A stretch of 64,000 nucleotides of DNA from RCIO01 sp964629765. GTDB taxonomy: Bacteria; Pseudomonadota; Alphaproteobacteria; Rhizobiales; Rhizobiaceae. This document shows, one piece after another, positions 28,949 to 37,235 of this stretch. The stretch is from contig CAZVTK010000003.1 of NCBI GenBank assembly GCA_964629765.1, positions 40,028-104,027 on the forward strand, given 5' to 3'. A model generated the notes under the pieces. The model had not been told where the DNA came from, searched no databases, and saw nothing but the letters and a program-made list of their open reading frames with translations. The translations under genes and the position numbers were made by a program. How positions within the stretch are numbered: the first letter of the stretch is position 1; every line of letters begins with the position of its first letter.

Positions 28949-29482
28949 ATGGCAATCTCACCTCCCGAAAACAAGCTCTGGTGGAACGAGCCGATCGAAC
29001 GCGTCGAGATCGGCTGGATCGTGATCGCCTTCCTCTGGGGCCTGTTCATGTTCTTCTTCATGATCGCGTGGCACTTCATCGGCGGGCAGAACCTGTCCAC
29101 CGAGACCTACCGGATCTCGCCGGCCGCCTACGAGCAGAAGGTCACGGACTTCGCCGAGAAGTACCAGATCGGCGACGAGATGGGCGTTCCGGTGGTGAGC
29201 GCGCCCGCCGGCGAGGACGTCTACATCCTGGCGCGGCTCTGGGAGTGGTGGCCCATCCTCGAGCTGAAGAAGGGGCAGAGCTACCGCATCCATCTGTCTT
29301 CCATCGACTGGCAGCACGGTTTCTCGTTGCAGCCCGTCAACATCAACATCTCCGTCCATCCCGGCTACGAGCAGATCATCACGCTGACGCCGACCGAGGC
29401 CGGGGAATTCGGCATCGCCTGCAACGAATATTGCGGCATCGGGCATCACCTGATGAGCGGCCGCATCCGCGTCGTCGAATAG
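28949..29482 (+). CDS. Heme-copper enzyme subunit II with CuA site (NorS-like candidate)
   Basis: 177 residues with a single N-terminal membrane span (residues about 22-45) and a periplasmic cupredoxin domain. The CuA ligands are complete: H123 in IDWQHGF, then C158, C162, H166 and M169 in CNEYCGIGHHLM. It therefore accepts electrons from a soluble carrier such as cytochrome c or a cupredoxin, and passes them to subunit I. The single-span form is typical of B-family (ba3-like) enzymes. Given the unusual subunit I, it is more likely part of a NO reductase than of an oxygen reductase. Confidence 0.87.
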   Translation: MAISPPENKLWWNEPIERVEIGWIVIAFLWGLFMFFFMIAWHFIGGQNLSTETYRISPAAYEQKVTDFAEKYQIGDEMGVPVVSAPAGEDVYILARLWEWWPILELKKGQSYRIHLSSIDWQHGFSLQPVNINISVHPGYEQIITLTPTEAGEFGIACNEYCGIGHHLMSGRIRVVE

Positions 29483-29495
29483 GCGGGAGGGGATC

Positions 29496-31223
29496 ATGAC
29501 AGCCATAGACGCTTCCTATGCCGGCTCGCCGGCAGCGGTGGGCAACTTCCGCACCTGCCGCTACACCGGCCTCAAGGTCGACCTCGCCGCGCAGCGGCTC
29601 ATCAAGGTCAATGCGGTGGCGGCGATCGTCTTCCTCGCCGTGGGCGGCCTGATGGGCCTTCTGGTGGCGCTGACGCGCTGGCCGGCCATCCAGCTCCTGC
29701 CGTCGGAGTGGTTCTACCTCATCCTGACCGGGCACGGCGCCAACGTGCTCCTGTTCTGGATCATCTTCTTCGAGATCGCGCTGCTCTATTTCGCCTCCGC
29801 CATACTGCTGGGCTCCCGGCTGGCGGCGCCGCGGGTCGCCTGGGCTGCCTTCTGGCTGATGGTGGTCGGCGCGATCGTCACCAACGTCTCCGTCTTCCAG
29901 GGCGATTCGAGCGTGATGTTCACCTCCTATCCGCCGATGCAGGCCGCCCCGCACTTCTATCTCGGCCTGATCGTCTTCGCGGTGGGCGCGCTGGTCGGCA
30001 TCGGCATCTTCTTCGCCACGCTGGTGATCGCCCACAGCGAGCGCACCTATGAGGGGTCGATCCCGCTGGTCACTTTCGGCGCGCTGACGGCGGCCATCAT
30101 CGGCGTCTTCACCCTCGCCTCGGGCGCCATCATCCTGATCCCGACCTTCCTGTGGTCGCTGGGCCTGATCGCCGAGATCGACCCCTTGATGTATAAGGTC
30201 ATCTGGTGGGGCATGGGCCACTCCTCCCAGCAGATCAACGTCGCCGCGCATGTGTCGGTCTGGTACGCGATCGGCGCGCTCACCATCGGCGCCAAGCCGC
30301 TGTCGGAGAAGGTCAGCCGCACGGCCTTCCTGCTCTACATCCTGTTCCTCCAGCTCGCCTCGGCGCACCATCTGCTCGCCGATCCGGGCATGAGCGCGAC
30401 CTGGAAGATCGTCAACACCAGCTACATGCTCTACCTCGCCGTGCTCGGGTCGCTGATCCACGGCCTGACGGTTCCGGGCGCGCTGGAGGCGGCGCAGCGG
30501 CGCAACGGCTATACGAAGGGCGCCTTCGAATGGCTGCGCAAGGCGCCGTGGGGCAACCCGGCCTTCGCCGGCATGTTCCTGTCGCTGGTCATGTTCGGCT
30601 TCATCGGCGGCATCTCCGGCGTGGTGCTCGGCACCGAGCAGCTCAACCTCTTGATGCACAACACCATCTACGTGCCGGGGCACTTCCACGGGACCGTGGT
30701 CGCCGGCACGACGCTCGCCTTCATGGCCATGACCTACTACGTGCTGCCGCTGGTGTTCCAGCGCGACATCATCTGGCCGAAGCTCGCCCGCTGGCAGCCC
30801 TATCTGTTCGGGCTGGGCGCGGCCGGCATCTCGCTCTTCATGATGGGCGCCGGCACGCTGGGCGTTCCGCGCCGGCACTGGGACATCTCGCTCACCGACG
30901 CCATCCACCAGTTCGATCTGCCCTCCGGCGGGTTCCTGATGATGGGCCTCAACGGGCTTTCGGCGGTGATCGCCTCGATCGGCGGCATCCTCTTCGTGCT
31001 CATCGCGGTCGGCACCGTTCTGTGGGGCAAGCGCCTCGACCAGGGCGAAGCGCCGCTCGCCTTCCCGCTGCACAAGAAGGCGGCCGTCGTCGCCGAATAT
31101 GGCAGCCACGCGACGGTGAAGCTGCCGGGGACGATCATCCTGGTCACGATCTTCTTCGTGTCCTTCGTCCTCTACTACTTCGTCAACTGGAAGTACCTGT
31201 CCGAAATCTGGCTGCTGCGCTGA
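29496..31223 (+). CDS. Heme-copper enzyme subunit I lacking the active-site tyrosine; predicted NO reductase (sNOR/NorY type)
   Basis: 575 residues, about 13 membrane spans. Low-spin haem ligands are H80 (LTGHGAN) and H398; the high-spin haem ligand is H396 in VPGHFHG. CuB ligands are H242 (WGMGHSSQQ), H291 and H292 (ASAHHLLAD). In oxygen reductases the first CuB His is followed four residues later by the cross-linked Tyr (HPxVY). Here the segment is H-S-S-Q-Q, so Q246 replaces it. That loss, the SCO/SenC neighbour and the Dnr-type box point to NO reduction, as proposed for NorSY enzymes of ammonia oxidisers. Oxygen reduction cannot be fully excluded from sequence alone. Confidence 0.85.
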   Translation: MTAIDASYAGSPAAVGNFRTCRYTGLKVDLAAQRLIKVNAVAAIVFLAVGGLMGLLVALTRWPAIQLLPSEWFYLILTGHGANVLLFWIIFFEIALLYFASAILLGSRLAAPRVAWAAFWLMVVGAIVTNVSVFQGDSSVMFTSYPPMQAAPHFYLGLIVFAVGALVGIGIFFATLVIAHSERTYEGSIPLVTFGALTAAIIGVFTLASGAIILIPTFLWSLGLIAEIDPLMYKVIWWGMGHSSQQINVAAHVSVWYAIGALTIGAKPLSEKVSRTAFLLYILFLQLASAHHLLADPGMSATWKIVNTSYMLYLAVLGSLIHGLTVPGALEAAQRRNGYTKGAFEWLRKAPWGNPAFAGMFLSLVMFGFIGGISGVVLGTEQLNLLMHNTIYVPGHFHGTVVAGTTLAFMAMTYYVLPLVFQRDIIWPKLARWQPYLFGLGAAGISLFMMGAGTLGVPRRHWDISLTDAIHQFDLPSGGFLMMGLNGLSAVIASIGGILFVLIAVGTVLWGKRLDQGEAPLAFPLHKKAAVVAEYGSHATVKLPGTIILVTIFFVSFVLYYFVNWKYLSEIWLLR

Positions 31224-31255
31224 GATTCGGGCGCTGAGATAGGGGAACAACGACC

Positions 31256-32119
31256 ATGCTCGCCGCGGCAAAGACCGTCATCACCCTGCTGAAGCTCAGG
31301 ATCGGCGTCGCCATCGCGGCGAGCGCGCTCGCGGGCCTCGCCGTCACCGGCGGCGGGGCGCTCTCCCCCGCCCAGATCGCCGCGCTCGCGCTCGCCGTCC
31401 TCGGCGCCTCGGGCGCGGCGGGCGCGTTCAACCACTATTACGAGCGCGAGAGCGACCGGACGATGGCGCGCACGCGCATGCGTCCGTTCGCCAGCGGACA
31501 GCTCCAGCCGGGCGCGATCTGGCCGCTCACCTTCACGGCGCTGCTCGCCGCCTCCGTCGTGCTCGCCTGGGCGGCGGCCGGCACGGTCTCCGCGCTCTAC
31601 GTCTTCCTCGGCGCGGTCACCTACAGCCTCGTCTATACGGTCTGGCTCAAGCGCCGCACCGCGTGGAACATCGTGGTCGGCGGCCTCGCCGGTTCCTTTG
31701 CCGTGCTCGCCGGGGCGGCGGCGGTCGACCCCGTGCCGCAATGGCCCTCGACCATCCTCGCCGTGGTGCTGTTCCTGTGGACCCCGCCGCATTTCTGGAG
31801 CCTCGCCGCCGCCAAGGCTGACGACTATACGGCCGCCGGGGTGCCGATGCTGCCGGTGGTCGCGCCGCAGCGGGAATGGACCCTCGCCATCCTCACCCAT
31901 ACGGCCACGCTCGCCGCCCTGTCGCTGGTGCCGCTGTGGTTCGGGCTCGGCTGGATCTACGGCCTGTGCGCAGCAAGCGGCGGCGGCTGGTTCCTGTGGA
32001 AGAGCTGGCTGCTCCACCGCGCGCCCTCGCGCAAGGCGGCGCTGTCCAACTTCCTCGCCTCGCTGGTGCAGCTCTCGCTGCTGGTCGCCGGCATCTTCCT
32101 GAACGCTCTTCTGGGATAG
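31256..32119 (+). CDS. ctaB: Protoheme IX farnesyltransferase (heme O synthase)
   Basis: 287 residues of the UbiA prenyltransferase superfamily, with about nine membrane spans. The first Asp-rich motif region is NHYYERESDRTMARTRMRP, and the second region contains TPPHFWSLA and DDYTAAGVPMLPVV, all typical of CtaB/CyoE. It adds a farnesyl chain to haem b to make haem O. Its place inside the operon suggests the enzyme uses haem O or A, or that haem O supply is matched to its synthesis. It follows subunit I by 32 bases and is four bases ahead of the SCO gene. Confidence 0.9.
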   Translation: MLAAAKTVITLLKLRIGVAIAASALAGLAVTGGGALSPAQIAALALAVLGASGAAGAFNHYYERESDRTMARTRMRPFASGQLQPGAIWPLTFTALLAASVVLAWAAAGTVSALYVFLGAVTYSLVYTVWLKRRTAWNIVVGGLAGSFAVLAGAAAVDPVPQWPSTILAVVLFLWTPPHFWSLAAAKADDYTAAGVPMLPVVAPQREWTLAILTHTATLAALSLVPLWFGLGWIYGLCAASGGGWFLWKSWLLHRAPSRKAALSNFLASLVQLSLLVAGIFLNALLG

Positions 32120-32123
32120 GGCG

Positions 32124-32924
32124 ATGCGCATGCGTGTTCCCGGCTTCGCCGGTCTATTGCTTGCCTGTTTCTGGGCCGCCGCGCCGGCCGGGGCCGCCCG
32201 CATCGACCCGGTTCAGGCGCTGGAGCGGAGCGAGGCGGCGATCGGCGGCGCCACCGGCGACCACCGCCTGATCCGCTCGGACGGGACGCCGCTGGCGCTC
32301 TCGGCGCTGAAGGGGCGCCCGCTGGTCGTCAGCATCGTCTACACGAGTTGCAGCACGGTCTGCCCGGTCGGCACGCAGACGCTCAAATCCGCCGTGACGC
32401 AGGCGCGCGACATGCTCGGGCCCGCCTCGTTCGAGGTGCTGACGCTGGGCTTCGACGCGCGCAACGACACGCCGCGCCGCATGGCGGCTTTCGCGACCGA
32501 CCACGACATTGCCGGCGATCCGCGCTGGCATGTGGCGACGGCCTCGCCCGCTGCGCTCGAATCCCTGCTCGCTGAGGTCGGCTTCAGCTATGCCGGCGCG
32601 GCCGGCGGCTTCGACCATGTGGCGCAGACGACCATCCTCGACGCCGAAGGCCGCGTCTACCGCCAGATCTACGGCGACGACTTCCCCTTGCAGGTGCTGA
32701 TGGAGCCGCTGAAGGAGCTGGTCTACGGCCTCACCACCGCCTCGTTCACGCCGGCCGCGCTGGCCGACAGGCTGCGCTTCCTGTGCACGGTCTACGACCC
32801 CAAGCTCGGCCGCTACAAGCTCGACTACACCATCTTCTTCGAGGCCGGCGTCGGCGTCCTGTCGCTCGCCGCGATGGGATGGATGATCCTGCGCATGTGG
32901 CGCCGCGGCCGCCGCATAGCCTGA
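32124..32924 (+). CDS. SCO1/SenC-family copper chaperone
   Basis: 266 residues: signal peptide or anchor at the N-terminus, a thioredoxin-like SCO domain, and an additional C-terminal membrane span (about residues 240-262). Copper-binding cysteines are C76 and C80 in SCSTVCP, with the conserved His in FDHVAQTTIL. It should load copper into CuA of subunit II, or CuB. A SenC gene beside the two catalytic subunits is part of the norSY-senC arrangement. The C-terminal span is not found in typical soluble-tail SCO proteins. Confidence 0.88.
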   Translation: MRMRVPGFAGLLLACFWAAAPAGAARIDPVQALERSEAAIGGATGDHRLIRSDGTPLALSALKGRPLVVSIVYTSCSTVCPVGTQTLKSAVTQARDMLGPASFEVLTLGFDARNDTPRRMAAFATDHDIAGDPRWHVATASPAALESLLAEVGFSYAGAAGGFDHVAQTTILDAEGRVYRQIYGDDFPLQVLMEPLKELVYGLTTASFTPAALADRLRFLCTVYDPKLGRYKLDYTIFFEAGVGVLSLAAMGWMILRMWRRGRRIA

Positions 32925-32938
32925 ACCGGAGCCCGGTC

Positions 32939-34567
32939 ATGATCATGGGAAAATCCGGGACGGCGAAGCGCGATCTCGCGGTGCTGCGCCTCCTCAAATC
33001 CGGCCTGCGCCGCGTATTCGACCCGCTGGAGCGCGGCGCGGAGCGGCTGTTCACGCCCGCCCTCAACCCACTGGCGCAGCTCGGCGCCATCTCCTTCTTC
33101 CTGTTCTGGGTGGTGGCGGTCAGCGGCATCTACCTCTTCATCTTCTTCGACACCGGCATCGTCGACGCCTACGCCTCGGTGGAATGGATCAGCGGCCCGC
33201 ACTGGTTCCATGCCGGCGTCATGCGCAGCCTCCACCGCTACGCCTCCGACCTGATGGTGGTGAGCATGGTGCTGCATCTGCTGCGCGAGTTCTCGCTCGA
33301 CCGCTATCGCGGCACGCGCTGGTTCTCCTGGTTCACAGGCATTCCGCTGATCTGGTTCCTCTACATCTCCGGCATCACCGGCTACTGGCTGGTGTGGGAC
33401 GCGCTGGCGCAATATGTGGCAGTGGTCTCGGCCGAACTGCTCGACGTGGTGCCGATCTTCGGCGAGCCGCTGGCGCGCAACTTCCTGACGCCGGACCACC
33501 TGAGCAGCCGCTTCTTCACCCTGCTCGTCTTCCTGCACATCGCGGTGCCGCTGGTGCTGCTGCTCGCCATGTGGATCCACATCCAGCGCATCTCGCGGCC
33601 CAAGGTGAACCCGCCGCGCCTGCTCGCCGCGCTGGTGCTGGCGGCGCTGGTCGCCGTATCGCTGTGGAAACCGGCGGTGAGCCAGGGGCCGGCGGACCTG
33701 ACCAAGGTGCCGGCCGAGGTCGGGCTCGACTGGTTCTTCCTGCCGCTCTACCCGCTGGCGGAGGAGTGGGGCGGCTGGGGCCTGTGGGCCCTGCTGTTCG
33801 GCGTCTCCACCATTCTGGCGGCGATGCCCTGGCTGCCGCCGTTCCGCCGCGCGCCGGCGGCCGAGGTCGACCTGCCCAACTGCAACGGCTGCAACCGCTG
33901 CGTGGAGGACTGCCCCTACGAGGCGATACGGCTGGTGCCGCGCACCGACGGCGCGCCGTTTCCGCAGCAGGCGGAGGTCAACGCGGATCTGTGCGTGTCC
34001 TGCGGCATCTGCATGGGCTCGTGCCCGTCCTCGACGCCGTTCCGCCGGCAGGCCGAGCTGAAGACCGGGATCGACCTGCCCGGCCAGCCCCTGCGCGAGG
34101 TGCGCGACAGCGTCGCGGCCGCCTCGGCCGAACTCGGCGGCACGGGCCGTGCGATGGTGCTGGCCTGCGAGCACGGCGCCGGGGGCGCCGACATAGGCGG
34201 CGTCGTCACCTTCCCCTGCGTGGCGATGATCCCGCCCTCGCTGATCGACTACATATTGAGCAAGGGGCTGGCCGACGGCGTGGTCGTGGCCGGATGCAGC
34301 GAAAGCACCGCCTACAACAGGCTCGGCGTGGAATGGACCAGGCAGCGCTTCGCCGGCGAGCGAGACCCCTATCTGCGCAAGCGCGTGCCGCGCGAGCGGC
34401 TGGCCACGATCTGGGGATCGCCGCTGGAAGCCGGCCGCTACGAGGCCGAGAAGGCGGCCTTCGCCGCGCGGCTTCGGGAATTGCCGGCAGCGGCGCAGCC
34501 GACCGCAGGGCAGGGCGCTGAAGGCCGCCGCGGCGAGCCGCGCGGGCAGGCGGAGGAGCGGCCATGA
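32939..34567 (+). CDS. Cytochrome b (b6-like) fused to 2x[4Fe-4S] ferredoxin and MvhD-like iron-sulfur domain
   Basis: 542 residues. The N-terminal membrane part has two haem-ligand pairs with cytochrome-b spacing of 14 residues: H99/H113 and H200/H214. A later segment LDWFFLPLYPL replaces the usual PEWYFLP of quinol sites. A ferredoxin domain follows with two CxxCxxCxxxCP clusters (C315-C325, C352-C362). The C-terminal region, about 395-515, resembles MvhD/FlpD with cysteines in LACEHG, FPCVAM and GCSES. It probably links the quinone pool to an iron-sulfur partner and may feed or balance the neighbouring enzyme. The function is not established. It overlaps the next gene by four bases. Confidence 0.8.
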   Translation: MIMGKSGTAKRDLAVLRLLKSGLRRVFDPLERGAERLFTPALNPLAQLGAISFFLFWVVAVSGIYLFIFFDTGIVDAYASVEWISGPHWFHAGVMRSLHRYASDLMVVSMVLHLLREFSLDRYRGTRWFSWFTGIPLIWFLYISGITGYWLVWDALAQYVAVVSAELLDVVPIFGEPLARNFLTPDHLSSRFFTLLVFLHIAVPLVLLLAMWIHIQRISRPKVNPPRLLAALVLAALVAVSLWKPAVSQGPADLTKVPAEVGLDWFFLPLYPLAEEWGGWGLWALLFGVSTILAAMPWLPPFRRAPAAEVDLPNCNGCNRCVEDCPYEAIRLVPRTDGAPFPQQAEVNADLCVSCGICMGSCPSSTPFRRQAELKTGIDLPGQPLREVRDSVAAASAELGGTGRAMVLACEHGAGGADIGGVVTFPCVAMIPPSLIDYILSKGLADGVVVAGCSESTAYNRLGVEWTRQRFAGERDPYLRKRVPRERLATIWGSPLEAGRYEAEKAAFAARLRELPAAAQPTAGQGAEGRRGEPRGQAEERP

Positions 34568-35055
34568 CCGCGCTTGCATGGCTCGGGCGTTTCGCCGCCG
34601 TCGCCCTGGTCTTCGCGGGCGCGGTCGCGCTGTCGAACTGGCCGGCCCATCGCAGCCTGCCCGAGGGCGTCGGCGTCCTGACCCTGTCGTTCAGCCACGG
34701 CGCCGAGCGCGCCTGCCGCCCGGCGACGCCCGAGGAGCTGGCGGCCCTGCCGCCCAACATGCGCCGGCCGGAAATCTGCCCGCGCGAGCGGCCGCCCATC
34801 GCGGTCGAGCTCGACATCGACGGCGCGCGCGCCTTTGCGGCCGACATCGCCCCGTCCGGCATCGGCCGGGACGGGCCGTCCCGCGTGCATGAGAGCTTCG
34901 TCCTGCCCGCCGGCGAGCACGAGATCGCCGTGCGCCTGCGCGACCGCCCCGGCGAGGAGTTCGGCTGGCAGGGCGCGCGCACCGTCCGCATCGGCCCCGC
35001 CGACCACCGCGTCGTCGACTTCCGTGCCGCCTCAGGCGGCTTCGTCTTCCACTGA
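34564..35055 (+). CDS. Small exported protein of unknown function in heme-copper operon
   Basis: 163 residues. One hydrophobic N-terminal segment (FAAVALVFAGAVALS) is a signal anchor or uncleaved signal peptide, followed by a beta-rich periplasmic domain (GVLTLSFSHGAERAC, ESFVLPAGEHEIAVRL). Two cysteines (ERACRP and PEICPRE) might bind metal or form a disulfide. It starts inside the stop of the cytochrome b fusion gene (4-base overlap), so its synthesis is coupled to that protein. It could be the equivalent of orf1 in norSY-senC-orf1 operons, but I cannot confirm this from sequence. Confidence 0.7.
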   Translation: MTALAWLGRFAAVALVFAGAVALSNWPAHRSLPEGVGVLTLSFSHGAERACRPATPEELAALPPNMRRPEICPRERPPIAVELDIDGARAFAADIAPSGIGRDGPSRVHESFVLPAGEHEIAVRLRDRPGEEFGWQGARTVRIGPADHRVVDFRAASGGFVFH

Positions 35056-35073
35056 CCTTTGAGGAGCACCCCG

Positions 35074-35478
35074 ATGGCGCTGATCGTATGGAAGGACAGT
35101 TACAGCGTCGGCGTCGACGCCGTCGACCACGAGCATCGCGAGATGATCGAGCTGATCAATGACGTGCACGAGAGCCTGCTCGCGGGGGCGGGCGAACCCG
35201 ACGTGACGGCGTTCCTCGGCGAGATCTTCCGCGCCATCTCGGCGCATTTCGCGCTGGAGGAGCGTTTCATGCGCGAGCACCGCTACGACCGGCTTGGCGA
35301 GCACAAGGAGGCGCACGAACAGTTGCTGGAGGAGATTCGCGACATCATGGACGGCTACGACGCCGATCCTGAAGGCGCGACGAGCCAGCTTTCGCAAAGC
35401 CTCGACGTCTGGTTCACCGAGCACTTCAAGACCCACGACGCCCGGCTCCACCGCCGGCTCGGCACGCATGACCACTAG
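35074..35478 (+). CDS. Bacteriohemerythrin
   Basis: 134-residue four-helix di-iron protein. Ligand motifs are present in order: DHEHREM, HFALEERFM (HxxxE), HKEAHEQLL and HFKTHDARLH. Members bind O2 or NO at a di-iron site. The N-terminal ALIVWKDSYSVGVDAVDHEH is typical of single-domain bacteriohemerythrins. ATG 35074 has GAGGAG ten bases upstream. As the last gene of the operon it may buffer NO or O2 near the predicted NO reductase, or carry iron. Confidence 0.88.
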   Translation: MALIVWKDSYSVGVDAVDHEHREMIELINDVHESLLAGAGEPDVTAFLGEIFRAISAHFALEERFMREHRYDRLGEHKEAHEQLLEEIRDIMDGYDADPEGATSQLSQSLDVWFTEHFKTHDARLHRRLGTHDH

Positions 35479-35503
35479 AGCCATGGTTCATAACAGGCTC
35501 TAG
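35475..35503 (+). repeat. Inverted repeat overlapping hemerythrin stop
   Basis: CTAGAGCC (35475-35482) and GGCTCTAG (35496-35503) are perfect complements around a 13-base loop. The left arm contains the stop codon. No T-run follows, so it may be a weak transcript end or a processing hairpin between the hemerythrin and idi genes. Confidence 0.5.
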
Positions 35504-35511
35504 GATCGGGA

Positions 35512-36093
35512 ATGAGTGACGCGCGGACGGACGGAAGGACCCCGGCTTTGGACGAGGAAAAGCTCATCCTCGTGGACGCGCGGGACCGGCCTCTCGGCAC
35601 GGCGGGAAAGCTCGACGCCCATCGGCGCAACCTGCGCCACCGCGCCATTTCCGTGCTGATCTTCGACAGCGCCGGCCGCATGCTGCTTCAGCAGCGCAGC
35701 GCGTCGAAATACCACTCCGCCGGCCTTTGGAGCAACGCCTGTTGCAGCCACCCGCGCCCCGGGGAACCGGCGGCGGCCGCAGCCGCGCGCCGCCTCGCCG
35801 AGGAAATGGGATTTGCCGCCCCGCTCCGCTTTGCCTGCCGGTTCCCGTACGAGGCGCCGGTCGGCGCCGGGCTGTGGGAAAACGAGGTCGTGCATGTCTT
35901 CACCGGGCTGCACGACGGCGCGGTCGTCCCCGACGCGGACGAGGCTGCCGATTTCGCCTGGTTGGCCCCGCAGGCGGTCAGGGCCGACATCGCCGCCCAC
36001 CCGCAACGCTATACGGTCTGGTTCAGGCTCTATGCGAAGGCGCGCTGGTTCGGGAGGAACCTCGCCGCCGCGGCATCGGACGAGCATTTGTGA
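35512..36093 (+). CDS. idi: Isopentenyl-diphosphate delta-isomerase, type I
   Basis: 193-residue Nudix-fold enzyme that interconverts IPP and DMAPP. The catalytic Cys lies in LWSNACCSHP, the Nudix-like helix is ARRLAEEMGF, and the acidic metal site is ENEVVHVF. YTVWFRLYA near the C-terminus is also conserved. It follows the hemerythrin by 33 bases and could be read through from the operon. Supply of prenyl diphosphate for the farnesyltransferase CtaB is one possible link, but idi is not essential in organisms using the MEP pathway, so the grouping may be coincidental. Confidence 0.92.
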   Translation: MSDARTDGRTPALDEEKLILVDARDRPLGTAGKLDAHRRNLRHRAISVLIFDSAGRMLLQQRSASKYHSAGLWSNACCSHPRPGEPAAAAAARRLAEEMGFAAPLRFACRFPYEAPVGAGLWENEVVHVFTGLHDGAVVPDADEAADFAWLAPQAVRADIAAHPQRYTVWFRLYAKARWFGRNLAAAASDEHL

Positions 36094-36135
36094 CGGCGCC
36101 GGCGCGGCCGCGGAAAACCGCGCTCCGACCCCCCC

Positions 36136-36164
36136 TTGAGGCGCCGGCTTGCGGCTTCTAGGAT
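36136..36164 (+). promoter_or_regulatory. Sigma-70-type promoter for TAXI-TRAP genes
   Basis: TTGAGG (36136-36141) and TAGGAT (36159-36164) are separated by exactly 17 bases and lie about 40 bases ahead of ATG 36207. A GAAGAGGGG ribosome binding site is at 36192-36200. The boxes are near consensus, but this is only sequence resemblance. Confidence 0.5.
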
Positions 36165-36206
36165 GAGCTGCAATCAAAACTACAGAACACTCGAAGAGGG
36201 GATATC

Positions 36207-37214
36207 ATGACGATTGCAAGGATTGCGAAACTGGCGGCGGCCGCGCTGATCGCCTGCGGCGCCACGGCGCTGAGCGCCCAGGAGATGAGCTTCTTCCGCA
36301 TTGCCACGGGCGGCACCGCCGGCACCTACTTTCCGATCGGCGGCCTGATCGCCAACGCCATCTCCAACCCGCCCGGCTCGCGGCCTTGCGCGGAGGGCGG
36401 AAGCTGCGGCGCGCCCGGCCTCGTCGCCACCGCGCTCGCCTCCAACGGCTCGGTCGCCAACATCAACGGCATTGCCGGCGGCTCGATCGAATCCGGCTTC
36501 TCGCAGTCCGACGTCGCCTACTGGGCCTTCACCGGCACCGGCGTCTTCGAGGGCAAGCCCGCGGTCGAGGGGCTGCGCACCATCGCCAACCTCTATCCCG
36601 AGAGCATTCACCTCGTCGCGCGCGCCGATTCCGGCATCAACGGCGTCGCCGATCTGAAGGGCAAAAAAGTCTCGCTCGACGAGCCGGGCTCCGGCACGCT
36701 GGTCGACGCGCGGCTCATCCTCTCGGCCTACGGCCTCGCCGAGACCGACATTGAGCCGGAATATCTGAAGCCCAACCAGGCCGCCGACCTGATGCGCGAC
36801 GGCAATATGGACGCCTTCTTCTTCGTCGGCGGCTTCCCCGCCGGAGCCATCGCCGAGCTCGCCAGCAGCCGCGCCATCAAGCTGGTGCCGATCAGCGGGC
36901 CGGAGGCCGACGGCGTGATCGAGAAATACGGCTTCTTCGCCGCCAACACCGTTCCGGGCGGCACCTATGAGGGTGTGGCCGCCGACGTCCAGACGCTCGC
37001 CGTGGGCGCGCAGTGGCTGACCGGCGCGAGCCAGGACGAAAACCTGATCTACGAAATCACCAAGGCGCTGTGGAACGAGAACAGCCGCAAGCTGCTCGAT
37101 TCCGGCCACGCCAAGGGCAAGGAGATCAGGCTCGAGACCGCGCTCGACGGTGTCGGCGTGCCGCTGCATCCGGGCGCCGAGCGCTTCTATCGCGAAGCCG
37201 GCCTCAAGAAGTAG
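36207..37214 (+). CDS. TAXI-family TRAP transporter substrate-binding protein
   Basis: 335 residues with a Sec signal peptide (cleavage probably after ALSAQ near residue 25). The family start FFRIATGGTAGTYFPIGG is the TAXI signature, followed by VANINGIAGGSIESGFSQSDVAYWA and LKGKKVSLDEPGSGT. It captures a small solute in the periplasm and hands it to the membrane subunit downstream. The substrate is unknown; dicarboxylates or amino acids are common. A strong intrinsic terminator-like hairpin separates it from the permease gene, so the binding protein is probably made in excess. Confidence 0.9.
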   Translation: MTIARIAKLAAAALIACGATALSAQEMSFFRIATGGTAGTYFPIGGLIANAISNPPGSRPCAEGGSCGAPGLVATALASNGSVANINGIAGGSIESGFSQSDVAYWAFTGTGVFEGKPAVEGLRTIANLYPESIHLVARADSGINGVADLKGKKVSLDEPGSGTLVDARLILSAYGLAETDIEPEYLKPNQAADLMRDGNMDAFFFVGGFPAGAIAELASSRAIKLVPISGPEADGVIEKYGFFAANTVPGGTYEGVAADVQTLAVGAQWLTGASQDENLIYEITKALWNENSRKLLDSGHAKGKEIRLETALDGVGVPLHPGAERFYREAGLKK

Positions 37215-37235
37215 TCCGCCGGCGCGGACCCTATC

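Noticed and set aside
28949..31223. Subunits I and II as a standard ba3-type cytochrome c oxidase
   Set aside because: The cross-linked Tyr four residues after the first CuB His is replaced by Gln246, and the neighbours suit NO reduction better. Kept only as a lower-probability alternative.
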